Shown: positions 35,005 through 44,433 of the stretch, one piece after another | Position numbering within the stretch: the stretch's first letter is position 1 | Layout: every line of letters starts with the position of its first letter | Program-made: the position numbers and the translations under genes | Assembly: GCF_900142275.1 (NCBI RefSeq) | Contig: NZ_FRAI01000010.1 | Coordinates: 1-64,000, forward strand | Direction of reading: 5' to 3' | Origin: Anaerobranca californiensis DSM 14826 | GTDB taxonomy: Bacteria > Bacillota > Proteinivoracia > Proteinivoracales > Proteinivoracaceae | Length of the DNA: 64,000 nucleotides | The notes under the pieces: generated by a model | The model's input: only the letters and a program-made list of their open reading frames with translations | Databases searched by the model: none | What the model was told of the DNA's origin: nothing

Positions 35005-36045
35005 TTATCTCCCTGATTTATTTGCTAAGGCAATTCGGTTGAGTAGATCTAAATTATCTAATACTTTTCCTGCCCCTAATACTACACTATCTAAGGCGTT
35101 TTCTGCTACCACAACAGGCATTCCTGTTTCTTCAGCTATTAGTCTATCTAATCCCTTTAATAGGGCTCCTCCTCCTGTCATCATGATTCCTCTATCCATA
35201 ATATCTGCTGCCAATTCCGGTGGAGTTTTTTCTAAAGTTATTTTTATAGCTTCAATAATAGCATTGATAGGTTCTTTCATGGCATGATTAATTTCTTTTG
35301 TAGTTATTGCCTGTACTTTAGGTAAGCCCGTTACCAAATCTCTACCTTTAATTTCCATTACAGTGTTGTCATCGTCTAGATAAGCAGAACCAATAGAAAT
35401 TTTAATTTCTTCAGCTGTTCTGTCTCCAATCATTAAATTATAATTTCTCTTTATATAGTGGACAATAGCTTCATCTAGCTCGTCTCCACCAATTCTAATT
35501 GATCTATGGGTGACAATTCCCCCTAAAGAAATGATAGCGACATCTGTAGTTCCCCCACCGATATCCACAACCATACTACCTGTAGGTTCTTCTACCGGTA
35601 AACCTGATCCGATAGCTGCAGCCATAGGTTCTTCTACAATATAAGCTTCCCTTGCCCCTGCAGATAAAGTAGCTTCCCTTACTGCCCTCTCTTCTACAGC
35701 TGTTACACCAGAAGGTACACATACAACAACCCTTGGTTTCCTTTTAAAAATATTTCTTTTATATGCTTGACCAATGAAATACCTTAACATTTCCTGGGTT
35801 ACATCAAAATCAGCTATTACCCCATCTTTCATCGGTCTAATAGCTACAATATTGCCCGGTGTTCTTCCTATCATTTTTTTCGCTGCTGAACCAACTGCTA
35901 AAACCCTTTCTTTATCTCTACCTTTTTGTATAGCAACAACTGAAGGTTCTCTAAGTACTATACCTTTACCTTTAACAAATACATTAGTGTTAGCTGTTCC
36001 TAAATCTATTCCGATATCACTAGAAAAATAATCTGCAATTTTCAT
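35005..36045 (-). CDS. mreB: Actin-like cell shape protein MreB
   Basis: MreB forms membrane filaments guiding wall synthesis. It has the actin-fold motifs [14 protein letters not shown] (phosphate 1), [14 protein letters not shown] (phosphate 2), and [15 protein letters not shown] (adenosine). The frame extends to a TTG at 36066, but AAAGGAG overlaps that codon and lies before the ATG at 36045, giving [16 protein letters not shown] (346 residues). It follows radC by about 100 bases. Confidence 0.98.
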   Translation of the reverse strand: MKIADYFSSDIGIDLGTANTNVFVKGKGIVLREPSVVAIQKGRDKERVLAVGSAAKKMIGRTPGNIVAIRPMKDGVIADFDVTQEMLRYFIGQAYKRNIFKRKPRVVVCVPSGVTAVEERAVREATLSAGAREAYIVEEPMAAAIGSGLPVEEPTGSMVVDIGGGTTDVAIISLGGIVTHRSIRIGGDELDEAIVHYIKRNYNLMIGDRTAEEIKISIGSAYLDDDNTVMEIKGRDLVTGLPKVQAITTKEINHAMKEPINAIIEAIKITLEKTPPELAADIMDRGIMMTGGGALLKGLDRLIAEETGMPVVVAENALDSVVLGAGKVLDNLDLLNRIALANKSGR

Positions 36046-36145
36046 CCTATCTTTTTCTCCTTTCAAACTCTAGTCTATCTATATATTTTACTACTATTTC
36101 TCAAATTTTAAAGAGGAATTTTTTGTATTTTCACCTTTACTAAAA

Positions 36146-36826
36146 TTAGTCATCAAAATATCCTTCTTCTTTTAAACTAATATAATCTTCTTGCCCTACT
36201 ATAATATGATCTAAAACTTTAATTCCCGTTAATTTCCCCACCTCTATAAGGCGTTTAGTGAGATTGATATCTTCTAAACTTGGTGTAGGATCACCACTTG
36301 GGTGATTATGGACAAGGATTATCCTCGCTGCACTATTTTTTATAGCTTTATTAAATACTTCCCTAGGATATATGCTAGCTATATTCAACCCCCCTTTAGA
36401 TACCTCTTCATAGGAAATAATAACATTTTTAGTATTTAACAAAACTATATAAAAATGTTCTTGATTTAAATATTGTAGCTTATTAATCATTATTTCCACA
36501 ACATCTTTAGGACATGTAATTTGTCTCTTGCTACTAATACTTTTACCTTGAATCCTTGCCGCTATTTCAAAGACTGCTTTTATCTCAGTGGCCTTGGCTA
36601 ACCCTATTCCTGGTATTTCTTTAAGGTCTGCTATATCCATTTGAGCTAGGCCTTTTAAGCCAAATTCCCTTATTATTTCCTGGGCTAATTGTAAAACTGT
36701 TTTATCTTTTGTCCCAGTTCTAAGTAAAATGGCTAATAATTCGGAATCAGATAAATTTTCCGTTCCAAATCTTACAAGTTTTTCCCTAGGTTTTTCAGTA
36801 ATAGGCAAGTCCTTAAATTTTTTCAT
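36146..36826 (-). CDS. radC: RadC/YsnA-family JAB1-type protein
   Basis: The 226-residue protein has N-terminal helix-hairpin-helix sequence (LKEIPGIGLAKATEIKAVFE) and a C-terminal JAB/MPN domain with the metal motif HNHPSGDPTPS. Despite the name it is not proven to act in DNA repair. It lies between maf and mreB, the usual Firmicute arrangement. Confidence 0.96.
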   Translation of the reverse strand: MKKFKDLPITEKPREKLVRFGTENLSDSELLAILLRTGTKDKTVLQLAQEIIREFGLKGLAQMDIADLKEIPGIGLAKATEIKAVFEIAARIQGKSISSKRQITCPKDVVEIMINKLQYLNQEHFYIVLLNTKNVIISYEEVSKGGLNIASIYPREVFNKAIKNSAARIILVHNHPSGDPTPSLEDINLTKRLIEVGKLTGIKVLDHIIVGQEDYISLKEEGYFDD

Positions 36827-36835
36827 ATTTACCTC

Positions 36836-37408
36836 CTAGTTAACTTCTAACTTGTATAAACCTAACTTCCTCAATGAATTAGCAGTCTTGGAAAAGGGGA
36901 GTCCAACCACATTAAAATAACATCCTTCAATTTTTTCTACAAAAATACCACCTTGAGTTTGGATACCATACCCCCCTGCTTTATCAAAGGGATCTTTTGT
37001 CTTTATATACCAATTAATTTCTTGATCTGTTAATTCTTTAAAATAAACTTTTGTTAATTCTGAAAAGGAATCTAAAATTTTCCCCCTTTGACAAATTACT
37101 ACTCCTGTTACTACATTGTGGGATCTTCCAGATAGTTTTTTCAACATTTCTATAGCTTGTTTTTCATCTTGGGGTTTACCTAAAAATTCTCCATGGATCT
37201 CTACCACTGTATCAGCGGCAAGTACGGGATGAGGATTTTTTCTTGAAACTTCTATTCCCTTTAATGTAGCTAACTTTATAGCAAGTTCAGAGGAAGTAGT
37301 TGCTAAAATTCCTTGTTCATTGACATTACTAGCTTCCACTGTAAAGTCTACCCCAATTAATTTTAGTAATTCTTTTCTCCTTGGAGATTTAGAAGCTAAA
37401 ATTAGCAT
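36836..37408 (-). CDS. maf: Maf-type nucleotide pyrophosphatase
   Basis: Maf hydrolyses dTTP/UTP and modified nucleotides. Motifs are LILASKSPRRKELL at the start, VLAADTVVEIHGEFLGKP, and DKAGGYGIQTQGGIFV. The frame extends to a GTG at 37417, but AGGTGAT lies just before the ATG at 37408 and overlaps that GTG; the ATG was chosen (190 residues). It is 9 bases after the DUF4321 gene. Confidence 0.96.
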   Translation of the reverse strand: MLILASKSPRRKELLKLIGVDFTVEASNVNEQGILATTSSELAIKLATLKGIEVSRKNPHPVLAADTVVEIHGEFLGKPQDEKQAIEMLKKLSGRSHNVVTGVVICQRGKILDSFSELTKVYFKELTDQEINWYIKTKDPFDKAGGYGIQTQGGIFVEKIEGCYFNVVGLPFSKTANSLRKLGLYKLEVN

Positions 37409-37417
37409 TTTTATCAC

Positions 37418-37663
37418 CTATTGAACAAATTTCTTATAAAAAATTATTGATAGGAATATCCCTATTACACTAGCTAAATTTAAACTAACTATAAAACCAA
37501 AATTAATAGTTAAAACTGCCAAATCTAAAGTTGTTGGGGATAATCCAACATTTTTTGACATTTTAAATATTTCCAAATCAATAATGGTACCTAATACATT
37601 ACCTAACAAAGCTCCAATCACAATAAAAATTATCAAAATCCATGGATCTAAGCTTTTCTTCAT
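37418..37663 (-). CDS. DUF4321 small membrane protein
   Basis: An 81-residue protein with two hydrophobic helices (about residues 9-30 and 50-75) and the segment SLDPWILIIFIVIGALLGNVLG seen in the DUF4321 family as I know it. Such proteins are commonly encoded just before maf in Clostridia. AGGTGG precedes the ATG at 37663; the frame alone would allow a GTG at 37672. Function unknown. Confidence 0.85.
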   Translation of the reverse strand: MKKSLDPWILIIFIVIGALLGNVLGTIIDLEIFKMSKNVGLSPTTLDLAVLTINFGFIVSLNLASVIGIFLSIIFYKKFVQ

Positions 37664-37729
37664 TATATCCACCTACCTTAGGTATATTATTAGTATTCCA
37701 CCCCTATTTTAAAATTCCTGCACCTTTGC

Positions 37730-38263
37730 TCAGTTTATTTGGATATTTTTGTCTAAAATCCTTAAAATAAAATTAGTACAAAGGCCAACAAAGATCCCAG
37801 TAGGTATTGCAAATAACAAAAGGTAAGGTAAATAAGAAAAAAATAAAAAACTATTTAAAAAGAAACTAGCTGCTAATAATTGTCCAATATTATGGAAAAT
37901 TGCCCCTACTATACTTATTCCCATATTGCTGATATATTTTTTGAAAAATTTAACCATTAACCCCATAATCACCGTACTTAACACCGCTCCAGAGATACTT
38001 AGTATAAAAGTTATACTAAAGTTTCCAGTAATTAATGCTGCTAAAAAAGTCCTCAACAAGGCTACATAAACACCCTCAATAAATCCAAAGAGATTTAAGG
38101 TGACTAAAGTAAAAATATTAGCCAGTCCAAGTTTTGCACCAGGTACAGGACTTGGTAGAAAAGGTAAAAATCTTTCTACAGAATGAACTACTGTTGCCAT
38201 GGAAACCAGAATACTTATATATACAATTTTATATCCTAGTCTAAAAATATTAGATCTACGCAT
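37730..38263 (-). CDS. Gx transporter family protein (annotated elsewhere as heptaprenyl diphosphate synthase component I)
   Basis: A 177-residue membrane protein with five to six helices and the conserved PGAKLGLANIFTLVTLNLFG. Family members are often named heptaprenyl diphosphate synthase subunit I, although the fold looks like an ECF-type small transporter subunit. Here it precedes a NusG-domain-II gene and, further on, DUF4321-maf, a common Clostridial row linked with electron transport (apbE). Function unproven. Confidence 0.85.
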   Translation of the reverse strand: MRRSNIFRLGYKIVYISILVSMATVVHSVERFLPFLPSPVPGAKLGLANIFTLVTLNLFGFIEGVYVALLRTFLAALITGNFSITFILSISGAVLSTVIMGLMVKFFKKYISNMGISIVGAIFHNIGQLLAASFFLNSFLFFSYLPYLLLFAIPTGIFVGLCTNFILRILDKNIQIN

Positions 38264-38274
38264 TACTCCCCACC

Positions 38275-38649
38275 CTAACGTATGTTGATATCAGTATCTT
38301 TATTATCCCCGATAATTCTAAAAACCACCCTGTTTGGCAAACATGCATTACTTTGACCTGACCTATTCATCATGCCAAATAAAATACAAATTTTATCAGG
38401 GCAATCAGAAGTTAATACCCTTGCCCCAACTTCAAAAAATTGGACTTTTGTTTCACCTACAGGTCCATTATATATCACTATTTTATCTCTACCAGGGGAG
38501 TACAAAGGTTCTCTTCCCACTTCCACTCCATTTACTTCAATTATTATCATGGCATTTTCTTTAGAATCGCTATTAAAATAGTAAATTGTTCCAATAGTTA
38601 AAGCTAAGGCGGCTACCACCACAATTATAATAAAGTCCAACTTTTTCAT
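38275..38649 (-). CDS. Membrane-anchored NusG domain II protein
   Basis: A 124-residue protein with a transmembrane anchor (about residues 6-24) and an extracellular NusG domain II, recognised by DCPDKICILFG and SGQSNACLPNRVVFRI with two to three conserved cysteines. Genes for it stand beside apbE and Gx-transporter genes in many Clostridia that carry Rnf. Its role in flavin-based electron transfer is inferred from context only. Confidence 0.88.
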   Translation of the reverse strand: MKKLDFIIIVVVAALALTIGTIYYFNSDSKENAMIIIEVNGVEVGREPLYSPGRDKIVIYNGPVGETKVQFFEVGARVLTSDCPDKICILFGMMNRSGQSNACLPNRVVFRIIGDNKDTDINIR

Positions 38650-38662
38650 TACACACTACTCC

Positions 38663-39682
38663 TTAATTTAAATTTGTCATCTCCTTCATTTTAGTAGTCA
38701 TGTAGATCTCTCCATTGGAAGATATTATCAAAGCCTCTACACCTAGATTTTTTGCCAATTTTAACCCTTCAGTAGGCTGAAACATAAATAGAGTAGTTGA
38801 TAATATATCTGCTATTGTGGCATTGGAAGCATAAATTGTTACACTTTGAGCATAGATGGCAGAAAGGCCTGTGTGGGGATCGATAATGTGGTGGATTCTT
38901 TGGCCATCTTTAGTAATGTAATAACGTTCATAGTCCCCAGATGTAACGATAGCACCATCATTAACTTCCACAACGGCGATATTACCTTGACCCCTAGGAT
39001 TTGTTATTCCTATCCTCCAAGGATTGCCATCATATTTAGGACCTAAAAAGCGTATATCTCCCCCTCCATTTACATACCCATATTTTATCCCATGTTCTTT
39101 TAAAACTTCTACAGCTTTATCTATTATATAACCTTTAGCAATTCCCCCTAGATCAATTTCCATACCTTTGACAGGTAAATAAACTTCCATCTTTTCTTCA
39201 TGTAATTGGATAGCTTGATAATTTACTAATTCCATAGCTTTTTTTATTTCCTCAGATGGGGGTAGCTCACCATGGACTCTTCCTTCTTTCCAATTATACA
39301 ATTTCAGTAGTGGGGCAATAGTTATATCAAATTTACCATCAGTTAATTCTCCATATTCTATCCCTTTTTCTAAAAGGTAAAAGGTTTCAGAACTTACTTT
39401 AACAGGACGGATCCCTGCATTTTTATTAATAGCAGTTATTTCACTTTTTTCTATAGTAGCACTTAATAAATTCTCCAGCCTTTCTACTTCAGCATAAGCC
39501 CTATCTATAGCTTCATTTGCTGCCTTTTCATCCTGTACCTGAAGGACAATTTCTAAAAAGGTATCCATTGGAAAAAAAGTTCTTCGGACTGTTTGATACT
39601 GGCTAAAGTTTTCTTTTCCGACCTTACAACCCGTTAGAATAGTTGAAACTATTAAAATTAATATTATTAAATTTTTTTTCAT
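38663..39682 (-). CDS. apbE: FAD:protein FMN transferase ApbE (lipoprotein)
   Basis: ApbE attaches FMN from FAD to Thr in the motifs of RnfG, RnfD and NqrBC. The N-terminus MKKNLIILILIVSTILTGC is a lipoprotein signal with lipobox LTGC, so it works outside the membrane. The domain has FPMDTFLEI, VDLGGIAKGYIIDKAV, YGYVNGGGDIR and the C-terminal HHIIDPHTG. AAGGTG precedes the ATG at 39682 (339 residues). It is about 9 kb downstream of rnf in the same direction and is the expected modifier of the three RnfG FMN domains. Confidence 0.96.
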   Translation of the reverse strand: MKKNLIILILIVSTILTGCKVGKENFSQYQTVRRTFFPMDTFLEIVLQVQDEKAANEAIDRAYAEVERLENLLSATIEKSEITAINKNAGIRPVKVSSETFYLLEKGIEYGELTDGKFDITIAPLLKLYNWKEGRVHGELPPSEEIKKAMELVNYQAIQLHEEKMEVYLPVKGMEIDLGGIAKGYIIDKAVEVLKEHGIKYGYVNGGGDIRFLGPKYDGNPWRIGITNPRGQGNIAVVEVNDGAIVTSGDYERYYITKDGQRIHHIIDPHTGLSAIYAQSVTIYASNATIADILSTTLFMFQPTEGLKLAKNLGVEALIISSNGEIYMTTKMKEMTNLN

Positions 39683-39707
39683 ATAAAACACCTTCTCAAA
39701 ACTCTAG

Positions 39708-40625
39708 TTACTTTCTACCACAATCTTTACTTTTACCAAGGAGGGTATCTAAGCCGTGGATTAAAAATTCAGAAATTACTTCTATACTTTCTGTTACTGC
39801 CTTTTCACTACCCGGCAAATTAATTATTAATGATTTTTTTGAAACTCCAGCTACTCCACGGGTTAAATAAGCTCTAGAGGTTATTTTCCCAGTTTTATAC
39901 CTTATAGCTTCCATTATACCAGGGATTTGTTTATCAATTAAAGGTAATGTTGCTTCTGGAGTTATATCCCTAGGGGAAATACCTGTCCCACCTGTTGTAA
40001 TAATTAAATTTATTTCATCTTCTATCCAATCTTTTAAAACATTTTGAATATCTTCATAGTCATCAGGTACAATAGTTGACTCTACCGTTGTAATCCCTAA
40101 ACTAGCTAATAAGGTTTGAATTTTAGGGCCGGCGGTGTCAACCCTTTCACCTCTAGAACCTTTGTCACTTACTGTAAGAACAGCTGCAGTATAATTTTCA
40201 ACGATTTCTATTTTATCACCTGCCTTAATTTCTCCACCCTTTAAAACATAAGCGAAAATTCCTTCCCGAGGCATTACACAATCCCCTGCCTGATGATAAA
40301 TAGCACATCTTGTATGGCATTCTTTACCAATTTGACTTACAGAAAGTAAAACATCTTCACCAATTTTTAAAAGGGTACCTATAGGTAGTTGATTTAATTC
40401 TATTCCCCTTGTAGTTATATTTTCAGCAAAACTTCCATAATCGACATCTAACCCTAATTCTTTCATTTTATTAATACTTTCTTCAGCTAATAGGCTTACT
40501 TGTCTATGCCATTTTCCTCCATGGGCATCTCCTTCTATCCCAAATCCTTCTATCAGTTTAGCTTTATTTATTGGAGTTTTTTTCATACCTTTTTTTTCGC
40601 TTATTGAAATAGAAACTACTTGCAT
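39708..40625 (-). CDS. MOSC domain fused to MogA-type molybdopterin adenylyltransferase
   Basis: Residues about 1-140 are a MOSC domain (GIEGDAHGGKWHRQVSLLAEESI, ITTRGIELNQLPIGTLL and the conserved Cys in GKECHTRCAIY). Residues about 145-305 are a MogA/MoaB domain (AAVLTVSDKGSRGERVDTAGP, TTGGTGISPRDITPEA, LPGSEKAVTESIEVI). MogA adenylates molybdopterin; MOSC proteins handle sulfur or molybdenum cofactor. The fusion fits the need for Mo/W cofactor by FdhA and the oxidoreductase at 13-15 kb. Confidence 0.93.
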   Translation of the reverse strand: MQVVSISISEKKGMKKTPINKAKLIEGFGIEGDAHGGKWHRQVSLLAEESINKMKELGLDVDYGSFAENITTRGIELNQLPIGTLLKIGEDVLLSVSQIGKECHTRCAIYHQAGDCVMPREGIFAYVLKGGEIKAGDKIEIVENYTAAVLTVSDKGSRGERVDTAGPKIQTLLASLGITTVESTIVPDDYEDIQNVLKDWIEDEINLIITTGGTGISPRDITPEATLPLIDKQIPGIMEAIRYKTGKITSRAYLTRGVAGVSKKSLIINLPGSEKAVTESIEVISEFLIHGLDTLLGKSKDCGRK

Positions 40626-40696
40626 GGGGCATCCTCCTCTACTAAATTAGGATAAAATTTTGAGATGGCAAAAGCCATCCCTTAAATTATATCATA

Positions 40697-42931
40697 TTAT
40701 AATAATCCTTTGCTAAAAAATACAAGAATTACTAACAAAATTGTAAACAAAGTAACTACTATAATGGTATCAAAGTTAAGATTTTTTAAATTCCACTCAG
40801 GATTAACTGATAACTTTTCCCAAAATGTCAGCTGGTTTTTAACACACTTTTTATCTGGTGCAAATGGACAATAACCTTTTTTACAATCAAGTTGGGCATC
40901 TTTCAATACTTTTACTTCACCTTGTTCTTTAGCCATTAAATCACAGATTCTTAAAGTGCTAACATTTTTATTTACACCTGTTTTACTATTAATACTATAT
41001 AATTCATTTACTGTTTTTTCAAAATGATCAATTCCATGACATACAGAAGTAGAAATATTTCCAGCTTTAGAATAAGCTTTATCTATTGAGCTTTCAATCT
41101 CCCCTATATGCTTAAATACATCCATAGAAGCTTGACCTGTTCCGTGGTACATTTTATTGACAGTTCGATCTAATACTACCGAAGGCCCTAGACAAATGAA
41201 CATAAAACCTTTGGCTAATGGGGTATAAAATATCTTTTCTACACTCATCCACTGTGGAAACTCGATGCTGTACAAATTAAACTTTTCAAAGATAAAGTAA
41301 ATTACCCCGGCTATTATAAAGGTAATTACAATTGCCAACAAATCATGGCTGTTAAAGACATTGAGTTTTTCTACGTAAGCTACAGAATAAGGTTGATAAG
41401 GAAAAACACTTACTCCCTTTAATACAATGCCTTTTAGTGGTACATGGGGAAAAATTCCGATAAATACCATTAAAGTAGCAAAAACCGTTAATACAGATTT
41501 AATTACTAGGGGAGTATCAGGTAGCTTTTTGAATTTTTGGGGTAACTCTCCCAAAAACAGCCCCCGGAACAATTTAGTAAAGTAACATATAGTCAAAGCA
41601 CTGGTTAAAGTAAAGATTTTTTCTGCCCACCATAAACTGATTAAATGATTGTGTTCATATGCTTCAACAATAGCATGGTGAAGAATAGATTTACTAGGAT
41701 ATCCATTAAAACCTGGAACTCCAGCTATACCAAAGGCAGACACCAAGAAAACCACCATTAAAAAGGGGTACTTACGAGCTAATCCTCTAACCTTTGTTAT
41801 ATCTAAATCATGGGTATAAATGTATATAGCCCCCACTGTTAAAAACAGTGCCCCTTTAAATAAAGCGTGATTTATAGTGTGATAAATTACTCCAGACATG
41901 GCCATGGCACCATAACTACCAAGATATGCTGCACAACCTATCCCCATAATTATATAGCCTATTTGACTGACACTAGAATATGCCAAGATATTTTTAGCCC
42001 CTTGCTGAAATAATGCTAAAAAAGCACCTAAAAACATCGTTATTATCCCAGCCCAAATCAACCAATATCCATATTGCCCGATAGTTTCACTGTAAAAAGT
42101 AGATACTTCAGAAGTGTAACTAAAGGTTGAAGCAAAAACCCTAATTAATCCATAAGCACCGGTTTTAATCATAATACCTGATAACAGTGCACTAGCTGGA
42201 GATGGTGCAATAGGATGGGCTTGAGGTAGCCAAATGTGAAGGGGGGCCATACCTGCTTTTAAACCAAACCCTAATGTATACAATAGTAGGATTATGAATA
42301 ATTTTCCCCTATTTCCTTCAAACATAGGCAGTAAGTTAACAAAAGCCATACTCCCTGTATGGTTATACTGGAAGATTATAGCTAATAATAGGGCTAATCC
42401 ACCTATTACCCCTAAAAAGAGATAAAGGAACCCGGCTTTCATTGCCTTTTCGCTTTCCTCATGAATAACTAGAACATAAGAACAAAAAGCCATTAACTCA
42501 AAGAATAAAAATAAAGTAAAGAAATCACCGGCGGCAACTACCCCTAAACACCCTGTGTATGTTAATAGTAAGAATATATAAAATCGGGTTTGAGCATGTT
42601 CAAAGGCCATGTATTTGCTGGCATAGATAGTTGCTAACATCCATATTAGTGTAAAGAGATTTAGAAATACCAAACTAAGGTAATCTATTTGAAAAGTTAA
42701 GCCAATCACTAAAAAATTTTCTAAATTGATAGCTACTACTAAACCAGCCCTTAAAGCAGGTATTAATGTTAGGGATAATAACCAAACTATCACTGTTGTA
42801 GAAATAGCTGTTATATTTCTTATCATAGAATTATTTCTAAAGATAAAAGTCAATAAAGCCCCAATTATCGGTAAAATGACGATTAAAAGTGGTATGAGTT
42901 CACTACCCATACCCTTTGAGAATAGTTCCAT
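40697..42931 (-). CDS. Antiporter-type subunit (MrpD/NuoL-like) with long C-terminal extension
   Basis: A 744-residue protein whose first about 510 residues are a 14-helix Proton_antipo_M unit (DFFTLFLFFELMAFCSYVLV, LHIWLPQAHPIAPSPASALLSGI, SSVSQIGYIIMGIG). The extra about 230 residues hold further helices, a cytosolic-type helical stretch and a Cys cluster CX4CX7C (LDCKKGYCPFAPDKKC) plus an isolated RICDLM Cys, then a last transmembrane helix. It is unlike ordinary MrpD and could contact a redox partner. Last of three paralogues in this operon. Confidence 0.88.
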   Translation of the reverse strand: MELFSKGMGSELIPLLIVILPIIGALLTFIFRNNSMIRNITAISTTVIVWLLSLTLIPALRAGLVVAINLENFLVIGLTFQIDYLSLVFLNLFTLIWMLATIYASKYMAFEHAQTRFYIFLLLTYTGCLGVVAAGDFFTLFLFFELMAFCSYVLVIHEESEKAMKAGFLYLFLGVIGGLALLLAIIFQYNHTGSMAFVNLLPMFEGNRGKLFIILLLYTLGFGLKAGMAPLHIWLPQAHPIAPSPASALLSGIMIKTGAYGLIRVFASTFSYTSEVSTFYSETIGQYGYWLIWAGIITMFLGAFLALFQQGAKNILAYSSVSQIGYIIMGIGCAAYLGSYGAMAMSGVIYHTINHALFKGALFLTVGAIYIYTHDLDITKVRGLARKYPFLMVVFLVSAFGIAGVPGFNGYPSKSILHHAIVEAYEHNHLISLWWAEKIFTLTSALTICYFTKLFRGLFLGELPQKFKKLPDTPLVIKSVLTVFATLMVFIGIFPHVPLKGIVLKGVSVFPYQPYSVAYVEKLNVFNSHDLLAIVITFIIAGVIYFIFEKFNLYSIEFPQWMSVEKIFYTPLAKGFMFICLGPSVVLDRTVNKMYHGTGQASMDVFKHIGEIESSIDKAYSKAGNISTSVCHGIDHFEKTVNELYSINSKTGVNKNVSTLRICDLMAKEQGEVKVLKDAQLDCKKGYCPFAPDKKCVKNQLTFWEKLSVNPEWNLKNLNFDTIIVVTLFTILLVILVFFSKGLL

Positions 42932-42933
42932 TT

Positions 42934-44418
42934 CTATCCCCTTCCTAATAATAGTTTTGCTGCTAATTCAGAAAGTTCTAAAGCTAAATTTCTGGGAAAT
43001 AAACCAAAGATCAGACAAAAAGCCGCTAATATTACTATAGGAAATAGCATTGCAGGGGCAGCTTCTTTGAAAAGTGGCACCTTATTTTTAGGACTATCCC
43101 CTTTCCCAAAAAATGCAGCTATAATAATCGGCAAGTAATAGACTCCATTCATTAAACTACTGATGATCAATAATAACACATAAAAGGAATGCCCTGCATC
43201 TAAAGCACCTATAGAAAGTAATAATTTACTTACATAGCCATTAAAAGGTGGTATCCCTATCATTGCTAAAGCTGCTACAGTAAAACAGATCATAGTGATT
43301 GGCATTTCATAACCAATGCCCTTTAAATCGGCTATTTGTTTTTTACCTGTTTTAAAAATTATTATTCCTGCTGCTAAAAAAAGTAAGGATTTCATCATAG
43401 CATGGGAAAGGATATGGAAAATATCACCAATTAAAGCGTTTTCTGTTAACAAAGACATCCCTAATAGTATATAGCCCATTTGGCCAATACTGGAATAGGC
43501 TAACCTTCTCTTTAAATCAGTTTGGGCAATAGCCACTGCTGAACCTAAAAATATTGTTATACCAGCTAACACTAAAAGAATTTTATGCCAATTTGCCTCC
43601 AATAACAGGGCTGGACCAAAAATTTGATAAATGACCCTTAATAAACCATAAGCCCCTGTTTTTAACATAATTCCAGAAAGCAGGGCACTGGCAGGGGATG
43701 GTGCTACTGGATGGGCGTCGGGAAGCCAAACATGGAGTGGAAAAATTCCCATTTTCATGCCAAAACCTATTAAATAAGATAAAAATGCAGTAAAGGCTAA
43801 ACCATTGGCAACCTCAAACATCACAGTATTATTGAAACTTACAGTGCCTAACACCTCAAAGGTTATGACTATACCGAAAAATAACGCTAGCCCTCCTACT
43901 AATGTCAACATTAAATATTTATAACCTGCCTTCATTGCTGCAGGAGATTCCTCGTGAACTACAAGGACATATGATGCTAAGGACATTAGTTCAAAAAACA
44001 AAAACAAACTAAATAAGTCTCCCGTCAATACTACCCCTAAACATCCTCCAAGACTTAGGAGTAAAAAGGGATAGAACCTATTACAACTATGTTCATTACA
44101 CATGTATTCTTTAGAGTAAATCACACATAGCAGCCAAACAAAAGATGAGATTAAGGCTAAAACATAACCTAAAAAATCAACCCTAAAGGATATTCCAAAG
44201 GGTGGAAAAATCCTAGGATATTCTAAATAGATAACTTGTCCATTCTTTATTGGGGAATACATAGCTAAAACTAACAGAAAGGTCAAGGTAGAAATAACTA
44301 CAGCAAACCAATCTCTAAGTTTAGCAGACTTTTGCTCTATTATAAATAATGGTATTGTTGAAACTATTGGTAACAAAACTGCCCAAACAGGTAAAAAGTT
44401 AATGATTTGTTCCCTCAT
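42934..44418 (-). CDS. MrpD-like cation/proton antiporter subunit (second copy)
   Basis: A 494-residue, 14-helix Proton_antipo_M protein, with DLFSLFLFFELMSLASYVLVVHEES (Glu in TM5), LHVWLPDAHPVAPSPASALLSGI (Lys/His helix region) and SSIGQMGYILLG. It is homologous to NuoL/M/N and MrpD and carries ion-pumping half-channels. It starts 15 bases after the preceding paralogue and ends two bases before the 744-residue one. Confidence 0.92.
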   Translation of the reverse strand: MREQIINFLPVWAVLLPIVSTIPLFIIEQKSAKLRDWFAVVISTLTFLLVLAMYSPIKNGQVIYLEYPRIFPPFGISFRVDFLGYVLALISSFVWLLCVIYSKEYMCNEHSCNRFYPFLLLSLGGCLGVVLTGDLFSLFLFFELMSLASYVLVVHEESPAAMKAGYKYLMLTLVGGLALFFGIVITFEVLGTVSFNNTVMFEVANGLAFTAFLSYLIGFGMKMGIFPLHVWLPDAHPVAPSPASALLSGIMLKTGAYGLLRVIYQIFGPALLLEANWHKILLVLAGITIFLGSAVAIAQTDLKRRLAYSSIGQMGYILLGMSLLTENALIGDIFHILSHAMMKSLLFLAAGIIIFKTGKKQIADLKGIGYEMPITMICFTVAALAMIGIPPFNGYVSKLLLSIGALDAGHSFYVLLLIISSLMNGVYYLPIIIAAFFGKGDSPKNKVPLFKEAAPAMLFPIVILAAFCLIFGLFPRNLALELSELAAKLLLGRG

Positions 44419-44433
44419 ATTAAGCCCCCCTAT

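Noticed and set aside
38334-38581. Overlapping plus-strand ORFs in the NusG-domain-II gene
   Set aside because: The minus frame has a recognisable domain and correct operon spacing; the plus frames have none.
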